From positions 69,571,741 through 69,635,740 of the forward strand of contig CM041465.1 of NCBI GenBank assembly GCA_023213395.1: a stretch of DNA of 64,000 nt. The letters run 5' to 3'. The DNA comes from Cycas panzhihuaensis. Lineage: Eukaryota > Cycadophyta. Positions 32,809 to 43,969 of this stretch are shown piece after piece. Position 1 is the stretch's first letter; the number at the start of each line of letters is the position of its first letter. A program made the position numbers and the translations under genes. The notes beneath the pieces are model-generated. The model saw only the letters and a program-made list of their open reading frames with translations, was not told the origin of the DNA and ran no database searches.

Positions 32809-33800
32809 ATGTCGACCAACTTCAAGCAGAATGTGAACTGTATGCTAAAAGGGAAGGAGAATTGGGATCTATCGTTCACAGGAGTTAAGAACGCAGCCAA
32901 GTATGAGGGACTCTAGCTGGACCACTTGGAGCGAACCCCGATAATACCTGCGACCGACACCACACCGCAGAGTGGTGGCACACCTCCAGCTCCTCCTGCT
33001 AATAATCCATAGCGGCGGCGGTGGATCATTGAAGACCGAAGATCGAGCGGGGATCACGCTGGTTCTGATTACTCCTTGCACAACCTGATCGATGACACGT
33101 AGCATGACACTGCCTTCAAGGTCCTCGAAGTCCTCAAAAGAAACTTTGATACTCGATCAGACTTGGAGTTTGTTCATATGGTATTGAAGATGAATAAGAT
33201 GCGAATGCAGAAAGGGCGAGCACATGAAACCATCAATGCTCTTCGCCCCATTAAATAGGCCATTGATAGGGATTTTAAGACCGAATGCATAACTTGGGCC
33301 TTCCTAATTCAATCCAACAGCATGTTCACGATTATAAGAACACGCTAAGAAATCTTCATCATCCGCACATCAAGACCCTCAACTTCGAAGCATTAGCTGA
33401 GAAGTTTATTGAACATGACAAGACCTTCACTACTAGCTTCCCACTTTCAGATTCAACTCCTAATGTAGCCTTTGAAGCTAACATGGACGAGGAAGTATAC
33501 TACACCAAACAGCAAGGTCAATCTTCATGCGGAGGAAGAAGAGGTCATGGAAGAGGCAGGGGAAAGCAACAGGGACAATAGCAAAGGCAACAACAAGGTC
33601 GTGAAAACAAGAGTCAAAAGATCACAATCGAGAGATGTACCAAACAACAATGCTCCCACGTGTCAAAGGTGTAACAGAAAGGACACCTTGCAAAAGATTC
33701 TTTGCATTGACTACAGATTGCCTCGTCATCAACAATGCAACATCAAGCCCACAATGTTGATGAGAGTCATGATGACTTATTTGTAGGAGCAAATCTCATT
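32809..33800 (+). pseudogene. Copia K gag
   Basis: Starts at ATG 32809 (MSTNFKQNVNCMLKGKENWDL). After stops: 'AFKVLEVLKRNFDTRSDLEFVHMVLKMNKMRMQKGRAHETI', typical copia Gag. A basic 'RGHGRGRGKQQGQ'-type tail near 33540-33580 stands before a poorly kept zinc region ('TCQRCNRK' near 33660). At least three frame changes. Confidence 0.8.
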
Positions 33801-33939
33801 GAGGCACGTATTCAACAAAGCAGGGAAGCATCCACTTCATCTATTGCTTCTAGACCTAAGAGGAACATCGAGGCACACTGTGGCATAGCCATTTGTCAGC
33901 TTGATTCGCCACTACCTTGACCACTTGGACAGGCAAATG

Positions 33940-35330
33940 CTGCATCAACATCATCATCGACCGGGTTATGGACACACGAAGCTACCCAAAGACATGACTT
34001 GTCACCGAGACTTCTTCGTGATTTTGATTCAGAGGTCAGGAGTAGTACACATGGTCGATAAGTCGACACAACCTATTCAAGGCATGGGCTCTATATGCCC
34101 AAGCTCCCAGTGCACCCAATTTTACTTTAAAAGATGTCTTGTATATTCCCCATCTCAAACAAAACTTTCTCGTTATCCACACTTGTCTCCTGTGGATTCC
34201 ACCGAGTGTCACGACTAATGATCAAGTTCTTAGTGTTATTCACCCGCCTTCATGTTCAAGTGGTAATGACCGGAAACTTGAAGGTAAGCTATTTAGACTA
34301 ACGAACCACATTGTCTTCTTCCGCATACCAAGTTGTTGCCCCCATCTGTGTTGTGGAGGGACTTGCATATAATGTCACATTGACTCATTCCAAGTTGCCC
34401 CTAGAAGCTCTTTGGCATGCTCGCATGGGGCACGTCAAACTTGATCGGCTTAAGGAAATCTCTCATTCTACTCCAGTGTCCGCTTGATTTTCCTCTAAGC
34501 CATTCAAATGTGAAGCTTGCATTATTGCCAAATCCTACAGACAGCCATTTCCCCAGTCAATGGAAAGCCGTCAACCTCTTGAATTAGTACACTCGGATAT
34601 CTGGGCCTATGCCTATCCCTTCTCTCACGGGGAAGAGGTACTATATTACATTTATTGATGACTTCACTCGAAAGGTATGGGTGACCTTTCTCAAATCAAA
34701 AGATGAAGCATTCACGAGATTCAAGGCATTCAAGGCTCTTACAGAGAAGGAATCGGATATCAATCAAGTGTCTCAGATCGACAATGGTGGCGAATACACT
34801 TCAAATGAATTCAAGACTTCTTGTGTCGTGAGGATCAAGCATCAAACAACTATTGCGGTACCCTCAAAAAATGGAGTTCTTGAAGGGCTAATAGAACCAT
34901 AATGAATATGGCACTGCTATGCTTGTCTTCAAGAATGTGCTGCATATCTTTGGGCGAAGCTATTTATATCGCAATCTATCGCATGAACAACATAAGTCCA
35001 TCAAGCTTGGCCCGTCTTCAAATGAACGATGGACTTGATGGACTCCCACCGTCCATCACTTCAAAATTTTTGGCTCTACTTGTTATGCTCACATTCTTGA
35101 TGAGCATAGAAATAAGCTCAACCGCGAGCTTTAAAGGGCATCTTTGTTGGGTACCCCATGAACAAGAAAGGGTACAAGGTCTTCATTCCAACATTAAAGA
35201 AGATCATTATCACTAGAGATGTGGTGTTTGCGGAGACGGAGGATCAACTACTTCAACTTGATTCTAAAGCACCATCTCATAGATACAACGATGTTCAGAA
35301 TATGATGTCTGATTCCAACATTTGGGGAGA
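33940..35330 (+). pseudogene. Copia K protease, pre-integrase and integrase
   Basis: Protease remnants near 33990-34210 lack a readable DSGA. The pre-integrase 'LEALWHARMGHVKLDRL' and 'FKCEACIIAKSYRQPF' zinc histidines and cysteines are clear (34395-34550). Integrase core: 'LVHSDIWAY' (Asp), 'YYITFIDDFTRKVWVTF', and 'QIDNGGEYTSNEF' (second Asp, about 34776). The Glu motif near 34870 is degraded. C-terminal 'MNKKGYKVFIPTLKK' at about 35158. Confidence 0.82.
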
Positions 35331-36540
35331 CATCAAGAAATACTCAAAATTTTGGAATCGACAATAGAGCCCCGAGGACACTATCCTTGACTCGGATCCT
35401 CGTGCCAATGTGCGCCAATCCAGCGCCATCTTGGGAGAATAGCCGTGAATCACCACGTCAAGCATCAAAAGGAAAAGGAGTTGCGGAAAAACCACCTTCG
35501 TTGTAGGGCCCTTCTCCGGAATGTCATCAACCTCCGCACCATACATCTCCCATGATCTTTTCGGGATCAAAATGAAGACTGGGATGTTGTGGAAATGAAA
35601 ACCTCATTCCCAACCAAAGGTTTTCGAGAAGCCTACCGATTGCACAAAGACTTGAGATCGACAAGGTAGGCAAAAGCGGCACTCAGTGGTGCCTACAGAG
35701 CAAGGGAGCAAACATCACTTCCCATAGAGCTTGAACCACAGAATCGCACCTTGCTTCAAATGACGAGCCTCTATCATACCAAGAAGTCATGAAACACAGG
35801 TTTGGAGAAATGCCATGAATGAGGAATACCAATCCTTGATCAAGAACGGTACATGGGAGCTCGTTGATCCGCTTTGGGAAGGAAGGTAGTCGAAACAAAT
35901 GGGTGTTCAAAAATAAATACAGATCGACGGCACCCTTGAAAAACACAAGGCGAGGTTGGTCGCAAAGGATTCACCAAAGGGAAGGCATCGACTACACGGA
36001 GTCTTCGCACCAACTACCAAATGGCCCACAATCGAGCACTTGTGGCCTTGGTCGTCAATGTGGTTGGAAAATCCACCAACTCGATGTGAAAACCGCTTTT
36101 CTCAATGGAGATTTGGAAGAAGAAATCTACATGACACAGTCAAGGCTTTGAGATAGCGGTGACAGAGGCGTAAAGTGTGTAGACCGAAAAAGTCGTTATA
36201 TGGCCTAAAACAAGCCCTCGCTTGGTTCACCAAGTTGTCTAACAAAATGAGGCAACTTGGATATGAGGTATGTGACTATCAAGACGTTGATGCAACTTTG
36301 TTTATTAAGAGAGAAAAGGCAAAGTCACATATCTCCCGATCTTTGTGGACGACATATGTCGATAATCGGAAATAGTGAGCGGGATATCGGCAAATTAAAG
36401 ATGGACTTGTCAAAATCCTTGAATTGTCGTCTCTGACTAATGAGATATTACTTGGGAATTGAGGTAACTCAATGCAAAGGAAAAATCTCTCTCCCAAGGA
36501 AAATATATCAACGATCTTCTAATCAAGTTCAGATTAGAAG
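35331..36540 (+). pseudogene. Copia K reverse transcriptase
   Basis: RT in pieces: 'EKHKARLVAKD', 'HQLDVKTAFLNGDLEEEIYM' (about 36070-36135) and 'KKSLYGLKQALAWFTKL'. The catalytic YVDD is changed to 'TYVDNRK' near 36350-36366. A frameshift occurs about every 100-200 bp. The stretch 35331-35800 before it shows only decayed linker sequence. Confidence 0.8.
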
Positions 36541-37255
36541 ATGCGAATGATGTATACTCCAATGGAGCCTAATGCCAAACTTTCCGATGAAGACACTCGA
36601 GAGGCAGACGCAACACTCTATCGGCAACTTGTAGGTAGCCTCATTTATGTTACCAACACAAGGCCAGATATTGCCCATGACGTTGGCATTCTTGCCCATC
36701 ACATGACAACTCCAAAGCAGAACCATTGGCAAGCAGCAATACGAGTGTTGAAGTACCTAAAGACGACCAGCAAACTTGGTTTGTTGTATGAGCACAACAA
36801 TGATTTCAGACTTACAGCATACACAGACTCGGATTTTGCCGGTGACAAAAATACAGGAAGATCAACGTCCGGGTACATCACATTTCTTGGAACAGCTCCA
36901 ATTTCATGGCGGTCAAGGCGGCAGAAAATCACTGCAGATTCTCTTCAAGCCGAATACATAGTTGCTTCTGAGACTAGCAAGGAGGTGATATGGCTTCAAA
37001 TTATTACATACTTTGGATATCACCCAGACAGGTCCAACGAGCTTACATGTGGACAATCAGTCAGCAATCCACATGGCCAAGAATCCTGTTTTTCATGATC
37101 GTACAAAGCACATTAGTACAAAAGTCCACAGGATCCAGGAACTGGTCCATGACGGCACAATACAATTGGAACACTACCCCACAGCAGATCAAGTGGCTGA
37201 TATCTTCACCAAACCGCTGCAAAGGGTGAAGTTTGAACAGTTCGGCTCGCCTTAG
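36541..37255 (+). pseudogene. Copia K RNase H
   Basis: The best-kept part of K: open from 36541 to 37098 with 'DATLYRQLVGSLIYVTNTRPDIAHDVG', 'AYTDSDFAGDKNTGRSTSGYI' and 'SWRSRRQKITADSLQAEYI'. One frame change then leads to 'LHVDNQSAIHMAKNPVFHDRTKHI' and 'VADIFTKPLQRVKFEQF'. Confidence 0.88.
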
Positions 37256-37725
37256 GGCATCCATCTCCAACTGATTGAAGGAGATGGCACACAGGATCAA
37301 CATACTCTATCCCATTCGCGAAAACCCCTTGTTGGCGCAGAAGGATTAAAGTAAATCTTTGCTCTCTCCCATTCGTGAAAACCCCTCATGGGCGCGAAAG
37401 GAGTTGGGTTGTACTTGTTTCGAAAATCAGAACCTATGAAAACCTGAAAGGGCATGGGGGATGACGAAACGATATATGGAGACTCGTGATTGAAGTCACA
37501 ACCAACTTGTATCTTTGGCTATCTGGCTACACTCAAAGAGCCGTCTGAGCCACTTCATAGAATAGGAAGTCAAGTCTGTGGGTTTTTATTCCCCCGAGGG
37601 TTTTCCCACAAAAGTGTCTTGTAGGTTGTAGAATTTTTTCTCAATGTAATAATGAGGCTATAATGAAGACCTCATAGATTAGAATAGGATAAAGGAAAAT
37701 GACCTTTTGCCATTAAGGGGGGGAT
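37256..37725 (+). repeat. Copia K noncoding tail with 57-bp duplication and purine tract
   Basis: Two near-copies of 'CTCTMTCCCATTCGYGAAAA' then 'CCCCT..GGCGC' start at about 37304 and 37361. The rest is unremarkable. The purine run at 37715-37724 primes the LTR. Confidence 0.8.
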
Positions 37726-38094
37726 TGTGACGATGTTAATGTCACATGGTCATTTCATGAAGTTAGAATTAGATAAAGTCACTTTTATGTTTATAACTTT
37801 AGGATAAGGTGACTATGCCTAAGTCACTTAAGTGAAATGACATAAAGTTCATTTCATTGTAATTTCATGTAATCTCATTTGAATGTCATTGGGAGGGAAA
37901 ACTCAAATTCCAAACCCTAATGAGCATCCTCATTATATAAGCTGAAATTACATGGAGAGTGATCATATATTCTACACTTCTCCTCTTTGAACTCAAGCTA
38001 TTAGCATTCTCTTATTGAGTACATTGTGCTTGTCTCCACTATTTGCCATTGTGTAGTGTTAGTGCACTAGATCCCTAGATCCATTCCCTCAACA
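37726..38094 (+). repeat. 3' LTR of copia K (369 bp)
   Basis: TGTGACGATG to CCCTCAACA, followed by CATCA. A TATA-like CATTATATAAGC lies at about 37931. Confidence 0.85.
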
Positions 38095-38625
38095 CATCAC
38101 TATTTTCAGTTGTTGGATCTTCTTTGAAAAATTAGGGCTGTTGGTGTGTTCGAAGATGGAACTTAAGCGACGAAAGGTTTGAGTCTCTCAGTCATCTACT
38201 AGCTTCAAGAAACCTTAAACAACTTTAACATCATGGTTGCTATTAGCATGCTTAATGCATGTACCATAAAGCTAAATTGACAAGATAATTATCAAATGAA
38301 AAAGACAAACACAAAATTTGTTGATCATGAATGAGTTTTGGGCATTTGTATCTGGGAAGAATTCCAAACTTGCTCCAACTAGAAGCCCAACTAATAACAA
38401 TGTAATCATTTAGCCTGATCCTGCTTTAGTTGCTGCTTGGGAGGCTAAGGATGAAATAGCCTTTTAGCATTTTTTCATATGGTTGTTGATGTAAATGTTG
38501 ATCAAAATATTGCTAGTGCTAGTACTTCAAAGGAAGCTTGGGACACTTTGATCTCAGTATATGAGAGGCGAGATGATGCTTACATTATTATGACAAAAGC
38601 TAAGTTGTATACTTCGGCATAATAG
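38095..38625 (+). pseudogene. Copia unit J gag, 5' part
   Basis: After the K target duplication, leader sequence leads to an ATG at 38233 ('MVAISMLNACTIKLN'). Decayed gag follows, then the clear block 'HMVVDVNVDQNIASASTSKEAWDTL' (38480-38550), nearly the same as in E. It breaks off near 38620; the rest of gag, the zinc knuckle and protease are deleted. Confidence 0.82.
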
Positions 38626-39730
38626 GCTAGGCCACTTGAGCCTAGATAACATCAAAATGATGCTTAGCAAAAACATGGTGTTTGGGCTTCCAAAGATTTC
38701 AACATCAAAGTGTCTTTATGAAGCATGTATTATGGGGAAACAACATTGTGAGCTTTTTCTTAAAAGCAAAGCATAGCATGCATCACCACCTTTGTAGCTA
38801 GTTCACACTAATTTATGTGGACCCATGTCCACATCATCTCTTGGAAAAAATTTGTACTGCATCACCTTCATTGATGACTTTTCACACAAGGTTTGGGTTT
38901 ATTTCATCAAACACAAATATGAGGCATTAAAAAAATTCAAGGAATTCAAACTCGAGGTGGAAAATGAGTCAAAATCTTCAATCAAATTGTTGAGATCTGA
39001 CAATAGAGGTGAATTTACCTCAAGGGAGTTTAACTAGTTCTGCAAAGACCATGGAATCAAGAAACAACTCACTGCTCCACATACATCTCCAAAGAATGGA
39101 GTATCTGAGTAGATAAATAGGACTTTGGCCAACAAAGCCAAAACTATAATGCGTGTAAAAGGGCTTTCTCTTTCTTATTGGGAAGAAGCATTTTGTACAG
39201 CAGCCTATGTGGCCAATGGGAGCCCTACTACTGTAGTCACCAATACTACACCAAAGGAGGCTTGGTCTGACAAAACCCCAACTATTAGCCATTTGAAAAC
39301 TTTTGGGTGCACTTCTTATATGCATATTCTCCAACAACAAAGAAAGAAGTTAGATCATAATAGTCTCAAATGTATTTTCCTTGGTTACTCTCTCAGTAAT
39401 AAAGTTTATAGAGTATATAATTCCATTGCCAAGACAATGCACATATCTCGCAATGTAATCTTTGTTGGCGATAATGAAGAGTTGGAACCTACATCTATCC
39501 ATCCTTCTCTTGACAAAGGCAAACAGATTGTTGAGGACTTCCTCCCCTCACAATCTGTCACACCATGTTCATCATTTGCTCCTGTTGCTTCTTCATCTAC
39601 TTCAATTCCATCTACATCAATAGCTCCACTTGACCCTAGTAGCCCTTCAGTTGATCAACCATTACAGGCCCAGGATATTGAAGTTCAAGTGACATTCACA
39701 AAGAAGCTATCTAAATGGTACACTTAGACA
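38626..39730 (+). pseudogene. Copia unit J pre-integrase and integrase
   Basis: Starts inside the pre-integrase zinc region ('RLGHLSLDNIKMML', 'KCLYEACIMGKQH'). Core: 'LVHTNLCGPM' (first Asp reads Asn), 'YCITFIDDFSHKVWVYFIKHK', 'SDNRGEFTSREF' (second Asp kept), and 'NGVSE' with a stop before 'INRTLANKAK'. The open frame 39125-39727 covers the C-terminal 'EAWSDKTPTISHLKTFGCTSYMHI' and a Ser/Pro-rich linker. Confidence 0.87.
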
Positions 39731-41324
39731 GTACAAGACAGTCAAGTTATAAAAGGAAAACATCCATCAAAGATGAGGCAGCAATAAGTCAACTATGCAC
39801 TTATGGTTGAAGTGCTTTGTGTAAACGAGTCTTCCACTTTTGAAGACGCATATAAAAGTAAAAAGTGGAAAACTATTATGGATGATGAAATCCATTCTAT
39901 TGAAAAGAACAGAACTTGGAATTTGATAAAGTTGCCTACAACTAAACAAACAATCGGTTGTAAATGGGTGTACAAAACCAAATTCTAATCTGATGGTTCA
40001 ATTAAGCGTCATAAGGCTCGACTTGTTACAAAGGGATTTAAACAAAAGGAAGGCATTGACTATGAGGAGACTTTTGCACTAGTGGAAAATATAAACACCA
40101 TTAAACTCATATTGGCCTTAGTTACTTAATGCAAGTGGCCAATCTTTTAGATGGATATGAAAAGCCCCTTTCTCAATGACGATCTTCAAGAGGAGGTTTA
40201 TTTGCAGCAACCTCCTAATTATTTGGCATATGGCAAAGAACAGTTGGTCTGTTGCCTCAAGAAGGCTTTGTATGGTTTGAAACAGGCCCCTAGAGCATGG
40301 TATTCTAAAATTGATGATTATTTATTGAGAAATGAATATCATCAATCCTCATCAAATCCTAACTTATACATAAAAGTTAGGAATAACCATGCAGTCTTTG
40401 TCATATTATATGTTGATGACTTAGTGATCATGGAAAGTGACACTGAGATGATACAAATTCTCCAAGATGACCTTAAGAGGAGTTTTGAGATAATAGAACT
40501 TGGACTTCTCCATTATTTCTTAGGCATGGAGGTATGGCAATAGCCAGATCACATCTTCATTTCCCAAGCCAAATATTCTTGGGACATTTTGTAGTGATTC
40601 AGAATGGAGGACTGCAAACCATCACCTACACCCATGGAAAATGGAACCAAATTTGTCACTTGATGAGGAAGCAACACCTTCAGATCTCACTTTCTATCAG
40701 CAACTAGTGGGTAGCCTAATCTACTTAACCAACACTAGACCAAATCTCTCATTTTCAGTTGAGATTTGTTCCAGAAACATCTCTTAGCCTAATCAAAAGC
40801 ATTGGAATGCAACCAAACATATAATAAAATATCTCAAAGGCACATTGCAGCATTGCTTACAATATACACATAATGAGAACTTCATTTTGGAGGGGTTCTT
40901 GGATTCTAATTGGACAAGATGCCACGATAGCCGATGATCGATCTCAGGATATTGTTTCACCCTTGGTTAAAGAGTTGTTTCAAGGAGCTGCAAGAAGCAA
41001 CCTAATGTTACCTTGTCCTCCATTGAAGTGAAGTACAAAGTTGCAGTCAACGTAGCTTGTGAGGCTATATGACTAAGGAGGAGTTTTAGTGAGCTTGGAC
41101 TTGAGCAGGAACACCCTACCAGGTTATATTGTGACAATCAGAGTGTGTTTAAGTTGACTAAGAATCTAATTTTTCATGTAAGAACCAAGCACATTGACCT
41201 TTGTTATAGACCCATGGACTAGCAACTATCAAACATCTTTACCAAGCCACTTGGTAGAGAAAAAATTGAGAAATTCAGGGAAGATCTTGGTGTTTGATTT
41301 AACGATGTAAACATTAAGCAGGGG
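39731..41324 (+). pseudogene. Copia unit J RT, RNase H and purine tract
   Basis: RT: 'TIGCKWVYKTKF', '[16 protein letters not shown]', '[15 protein letters not shown]' and catalytic 'LYVDDLVI' (about 40408-40431) in an open block 40151-40543. RNase H follows in scattered frames to 'NIFTKPLGREK' near 41235-41265. Stops every 100-200 bp in the second half. Close to units I and E. Confidence 0.87.
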
Positions 41325-41910
41325 TGTTACGACCTTTATGTTTACATGTTAAGCATTGTACTTTATATTGTATTTTTGATGTACTTTATGTAACACTATG
41401 TAAGGTTGACTTATCACCTAATGTTTTAAAGTACACACCCACATTTGTTCTAGTGACATAATGTTATAACTTGAGGGTCAATATACCCTCAGGTACCTTT
41501 TCTCACAAAAGAGAGCCCAAGGGACACTTGTCCCATATGCAAAGGGCATACCTTGAATGTTTGACACTTGTCAAACATCCAACAGATCAAGGTCCTCCTT
41601 CACATCTATATAAGGTGGCCAAACCTCATGCATCACATGAGGTGAGTGACTTTGTATTGTTATGTTGCTAGTTTGATTCTAAGATATTGTTGTTTATTTG
41701 GAGCACGGACAAATTCCTTCTCCTTCATTATTTTTGTTCACCTTATGCTTGAGTACATTATGCTTTATGCTTGCTTATTTGCTCAAGTTCATAACTGCCT
41801 AGTGTAGATGCTAACCATCTCCTCATGCTAGCTGATTTCCTCTCCATAAGATCCCAAGGACTATGCTCATCAATCATTGGTGTGAAGGTTGAATACCATC
41901 ATCTTCAATA
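41325..41910 (+). repeat. LTR 3 of array I-J (586 bp)
   Basis: TGTTACGACC to ATCTTCAATA, followed by AGGCC, the outer target duplication of the array. TATA-like CATCTATATAAGG at about 41603. Confidence 0.9.
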
Positions 41911-41922
41911 AGGCCTGCTACA

Positions 41923-42397
41923 CGCATGTGGAGGATATTGCCAAAAAGTGAGTCTCCCATTCCTTCTTGTGTTATACAATCATAATTATATGACCCCTGT
42001 GTCCATTTTTTTTATCACTTCCCAAAACCAAGTCGTTTCCCCCTTTCCAAACCGCTTAGCTTTCTCAACACCTCTCATACCTTGAGCAATACCAATTGAG
42101 GCGAAAACATGCAACCCCAAAATAAAATCTTGGGCAAGCATCATTGGCACCAAATAGGTCCTAGGGTTGCTTCTATATAAGACAAAATACAACTAGCAAC
42201 AAGTCCTGGACATAGGCATCTACAGGTTTAGGTCACATCTCGATTATCTTTATCAAAAGGCACCAAATTAGATAAACTTTTTATGGCATATAGGACATAA
42301 CAGGTGGTGGATGGAAGAACTTGGCAAAGTAGGACCAAGTGGTCCCACATACCACCACCTATACTTTGAGGGCAAAGTATTTCAAGGAGGGAGGAGT
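41923..42397 (+). pseudogene. Gypsy L pol end, decayed
   Basis: From about 42290 text such as 'VVDGRTWQSRTKWSHI' and the 'TTTGAGGGCAAAGTATTTCA' block before the LTR parallel the end of H's pol (16370-16400), marking a gypsy pol 3' end. A purine tract CAAGGAGGGAGGAG (42383-42396) abuts the LTR. 41923-42290 lacks a recognisable domain; a 68-codon minus-strand frame there is probably chance. Confidence 0.6.
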
Positions 42398-42901
42398 TGT
42401 TATGTTCCTAATTTATGAAGAAGCTGATTTTCAGGAGAAATAAGGAAGTCAATATTTTTAGGAGAATAGCCATACCATTCCTGAATTAGATGAAGTCAAT
42501 ATTTTTAGAGAGAATACGAAGTTGGGTTTCTAGAGAGAAGAAAAGTAGGCTATAAATAGGGAGCAATATTCAATTGTAAAGCATTTTGGAGAACTTAGTA
42601 TATGATATAAGACTAATGGCCTAGTGCCATTACGGCTCATTGCGCCAATTGGGAGGACACCCTCGCCTCAAAGAGGCCATTATTATTTGAAACATTTCAT
42701 CTGGCATTTACCCTTTTATTATTGTTATAATCAGTTATTTACTGCTCCAATTTCGATATTATGTGTGTGGATGATCTATTATCAGTTAATACTGTGGGTT
42801 ATCACTAAAATATCTAACGTATGCATGTTGAATTACTATTATTTGGATATTTCTGCTATAATTTTTATGTTCTCTATCATATGTGTATGGGCACCGCTAC
42901 A
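42398..42901 (+). repeat. 3' LTR of gypsy L (504 bp)
   Basis: TGTTATGTTCC to GCACCGCTACA. It contains the promoter block GGCTATAAATAGGG (about 42549) and 'ATAATGGCCTAGTGCCATTA' shared with M and O. Confidence 0.82.
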
Positions 42902-43003
42902 CAAGTAAACCTCATGTAATATGATGCTAGCAAGGTGAGATCTTCAATAGGATGGCTTAACCTCTGAATGTGGTTTGGAAGGGGTTTAGTTTGTGGTGGA
43001 AAC
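42902..43003. other. Unique host DNA, left of solo LTR M
   Basis: About 100 bp with no element signature, continuous with 57050 onward once M is removed (GAAAC on both sides). No exon seen. Confidence 0.6.
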
Positions 43004-43291
43004 TGTAGCGTTCCCAAAATAATGAAGTACGTTTTATTTAGTATGGTGAAGTTGGTTTTCAGAAAGAAATAAAAGAAGAATTTTTTTTTTTTTTTTTAAT
43101 TATGAAGTCAATTTTGTGGAGGGAAAAATAAGAAGTTGGGTTTGAAGGCTATAAATATAGAGCCTCCCTTATTTTGAAAAACATCTTGGAGAATTTCTGT
43201 TGTGAAGGGATAATGGCCTGGTGCCATTAGGGCCTTGTACCTGTTGGAGGATTGCACCCACCTCGAAGAGGGTTGTGGTTGGACATTTTGT

Positions 43292-43498
43292 ATCAGGTGA
43301 CATTGTTCTAATTATTTATTATATTATTCAAATCCTTCCATCAATGTATGCATGATATGTATGTCTATTGGACTATGTGTTTATGAGAGTTATAGACATA
43401 TATATCATGCATACATACATAGCAGGATTTTCAAACAATTACAGCTCATCCTCTTCATACAATTCTAGATTTTCCGACTCGGCTCTAATACCAATTGA
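43292..43498. other. Rearranged left junction of gypsy D
   Basis: 43292-43393 repeats 56845-56944 (about 100 bp of target in direct orientation). 43394 to about 43434 is an inverted copy of part of that same target. 43440 to about 43473 is an inverted copy of D's pol end (44034-44067, 25 bp identical). About 43474-43498 is a copy of D's primer site and first leader bases. Then the 3' LTR begins. Confidence 0.85.
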
Positions 43499-43836
43499 TG
43501 TGATTTTTGACACAGCCCCTTTGCTTTTTGGTCTCCGATTGCACATAAGAGCAGTAGGTCCTTCAGGTCTTAGGGTTTTCTGTAAGTAAAACAGAACCTG
43601 AATAGAGCCAGAAAAGAGGGTTGGAAAGAAATTGTACATATTGTTCGTATTCATTCCTTTGTGAATTGTACATCTTTATACAAACTCAAGTTAGTTTGTA
43701 TGTAAGACACTCACTTGCATACCTAATTATTTAATTAGGTCCCTTAAGTGACTTTTACAATGTTCTACATAATTGAATACTTGATTAAAGTACCTTTTAC
43801 AATATTTAGAGAATAACATTACTATTAAACTCATCA
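43499..43836 (-). repeat. 3' LTR of gypsy D (338 bp)
   Basis: The plus strand runs TGTGATTTTTGACAC to AAACTCATCA; about 90% like 56509-56844 by eye. The minus-strand purine tract AGTAGGGAGGAAA abuts it. Confidence 0.92.
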
Positions 43837-43969
43837 TTTCCTCCCTACTGAAAAGAAATTGACCCCAATTTCTATTGAAGATGGGGAAAATGCTTTTGGA
43901 GGGTTGACTCAGAAATCCATTTAGCGCTTGTGGGCAGAGTTCCTTTACGCCCAAGGAGATATGTAGTCA

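Larger units (their letters stand above)
32256..38094 (+). mobile_element. Copia element K
   Basis: A 5,839-bp plus-strand copia element between perfect target duplications CATCA (32251-32255 and 38095-38099), inside the leader of unit J. gag, protease, integrase, RT, RNase H, a noncoding tail and a 369-bp 3' LTR follow in order. The 5' LTR is represented by only about 37 bp of matching sequence. Many frameshifts. Confidence 0.88.
16866..41910 (+). mobile_element. Tandem copia array I-J (LTR-int-LTR-int-LTR)
   Basis: Three LTRs of one copia family in direct order (16866-17501, 29703-30287, 41325-41910) separated by two different internal regions, all plus strand. Only the outermost edges carry the target duplication AGGCC (16861-16865 and 41911-41915). 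The middle LTR has a purine tract on its left and a primer-binding site on its right, so it serves both units. Unit I holds leader, RT and RNase H with gypsy B inside; unit J holds leader, gag, integrase, RT and RNase H with copia K inside. Both units have internal deletions and stops. Confidence 0.87.

Noticed and set aside
41986-42192. 68-codon minus-strand open frame
   Set aside because: No recognisable domain, no neighbours, within decayed gypsy L sequence.
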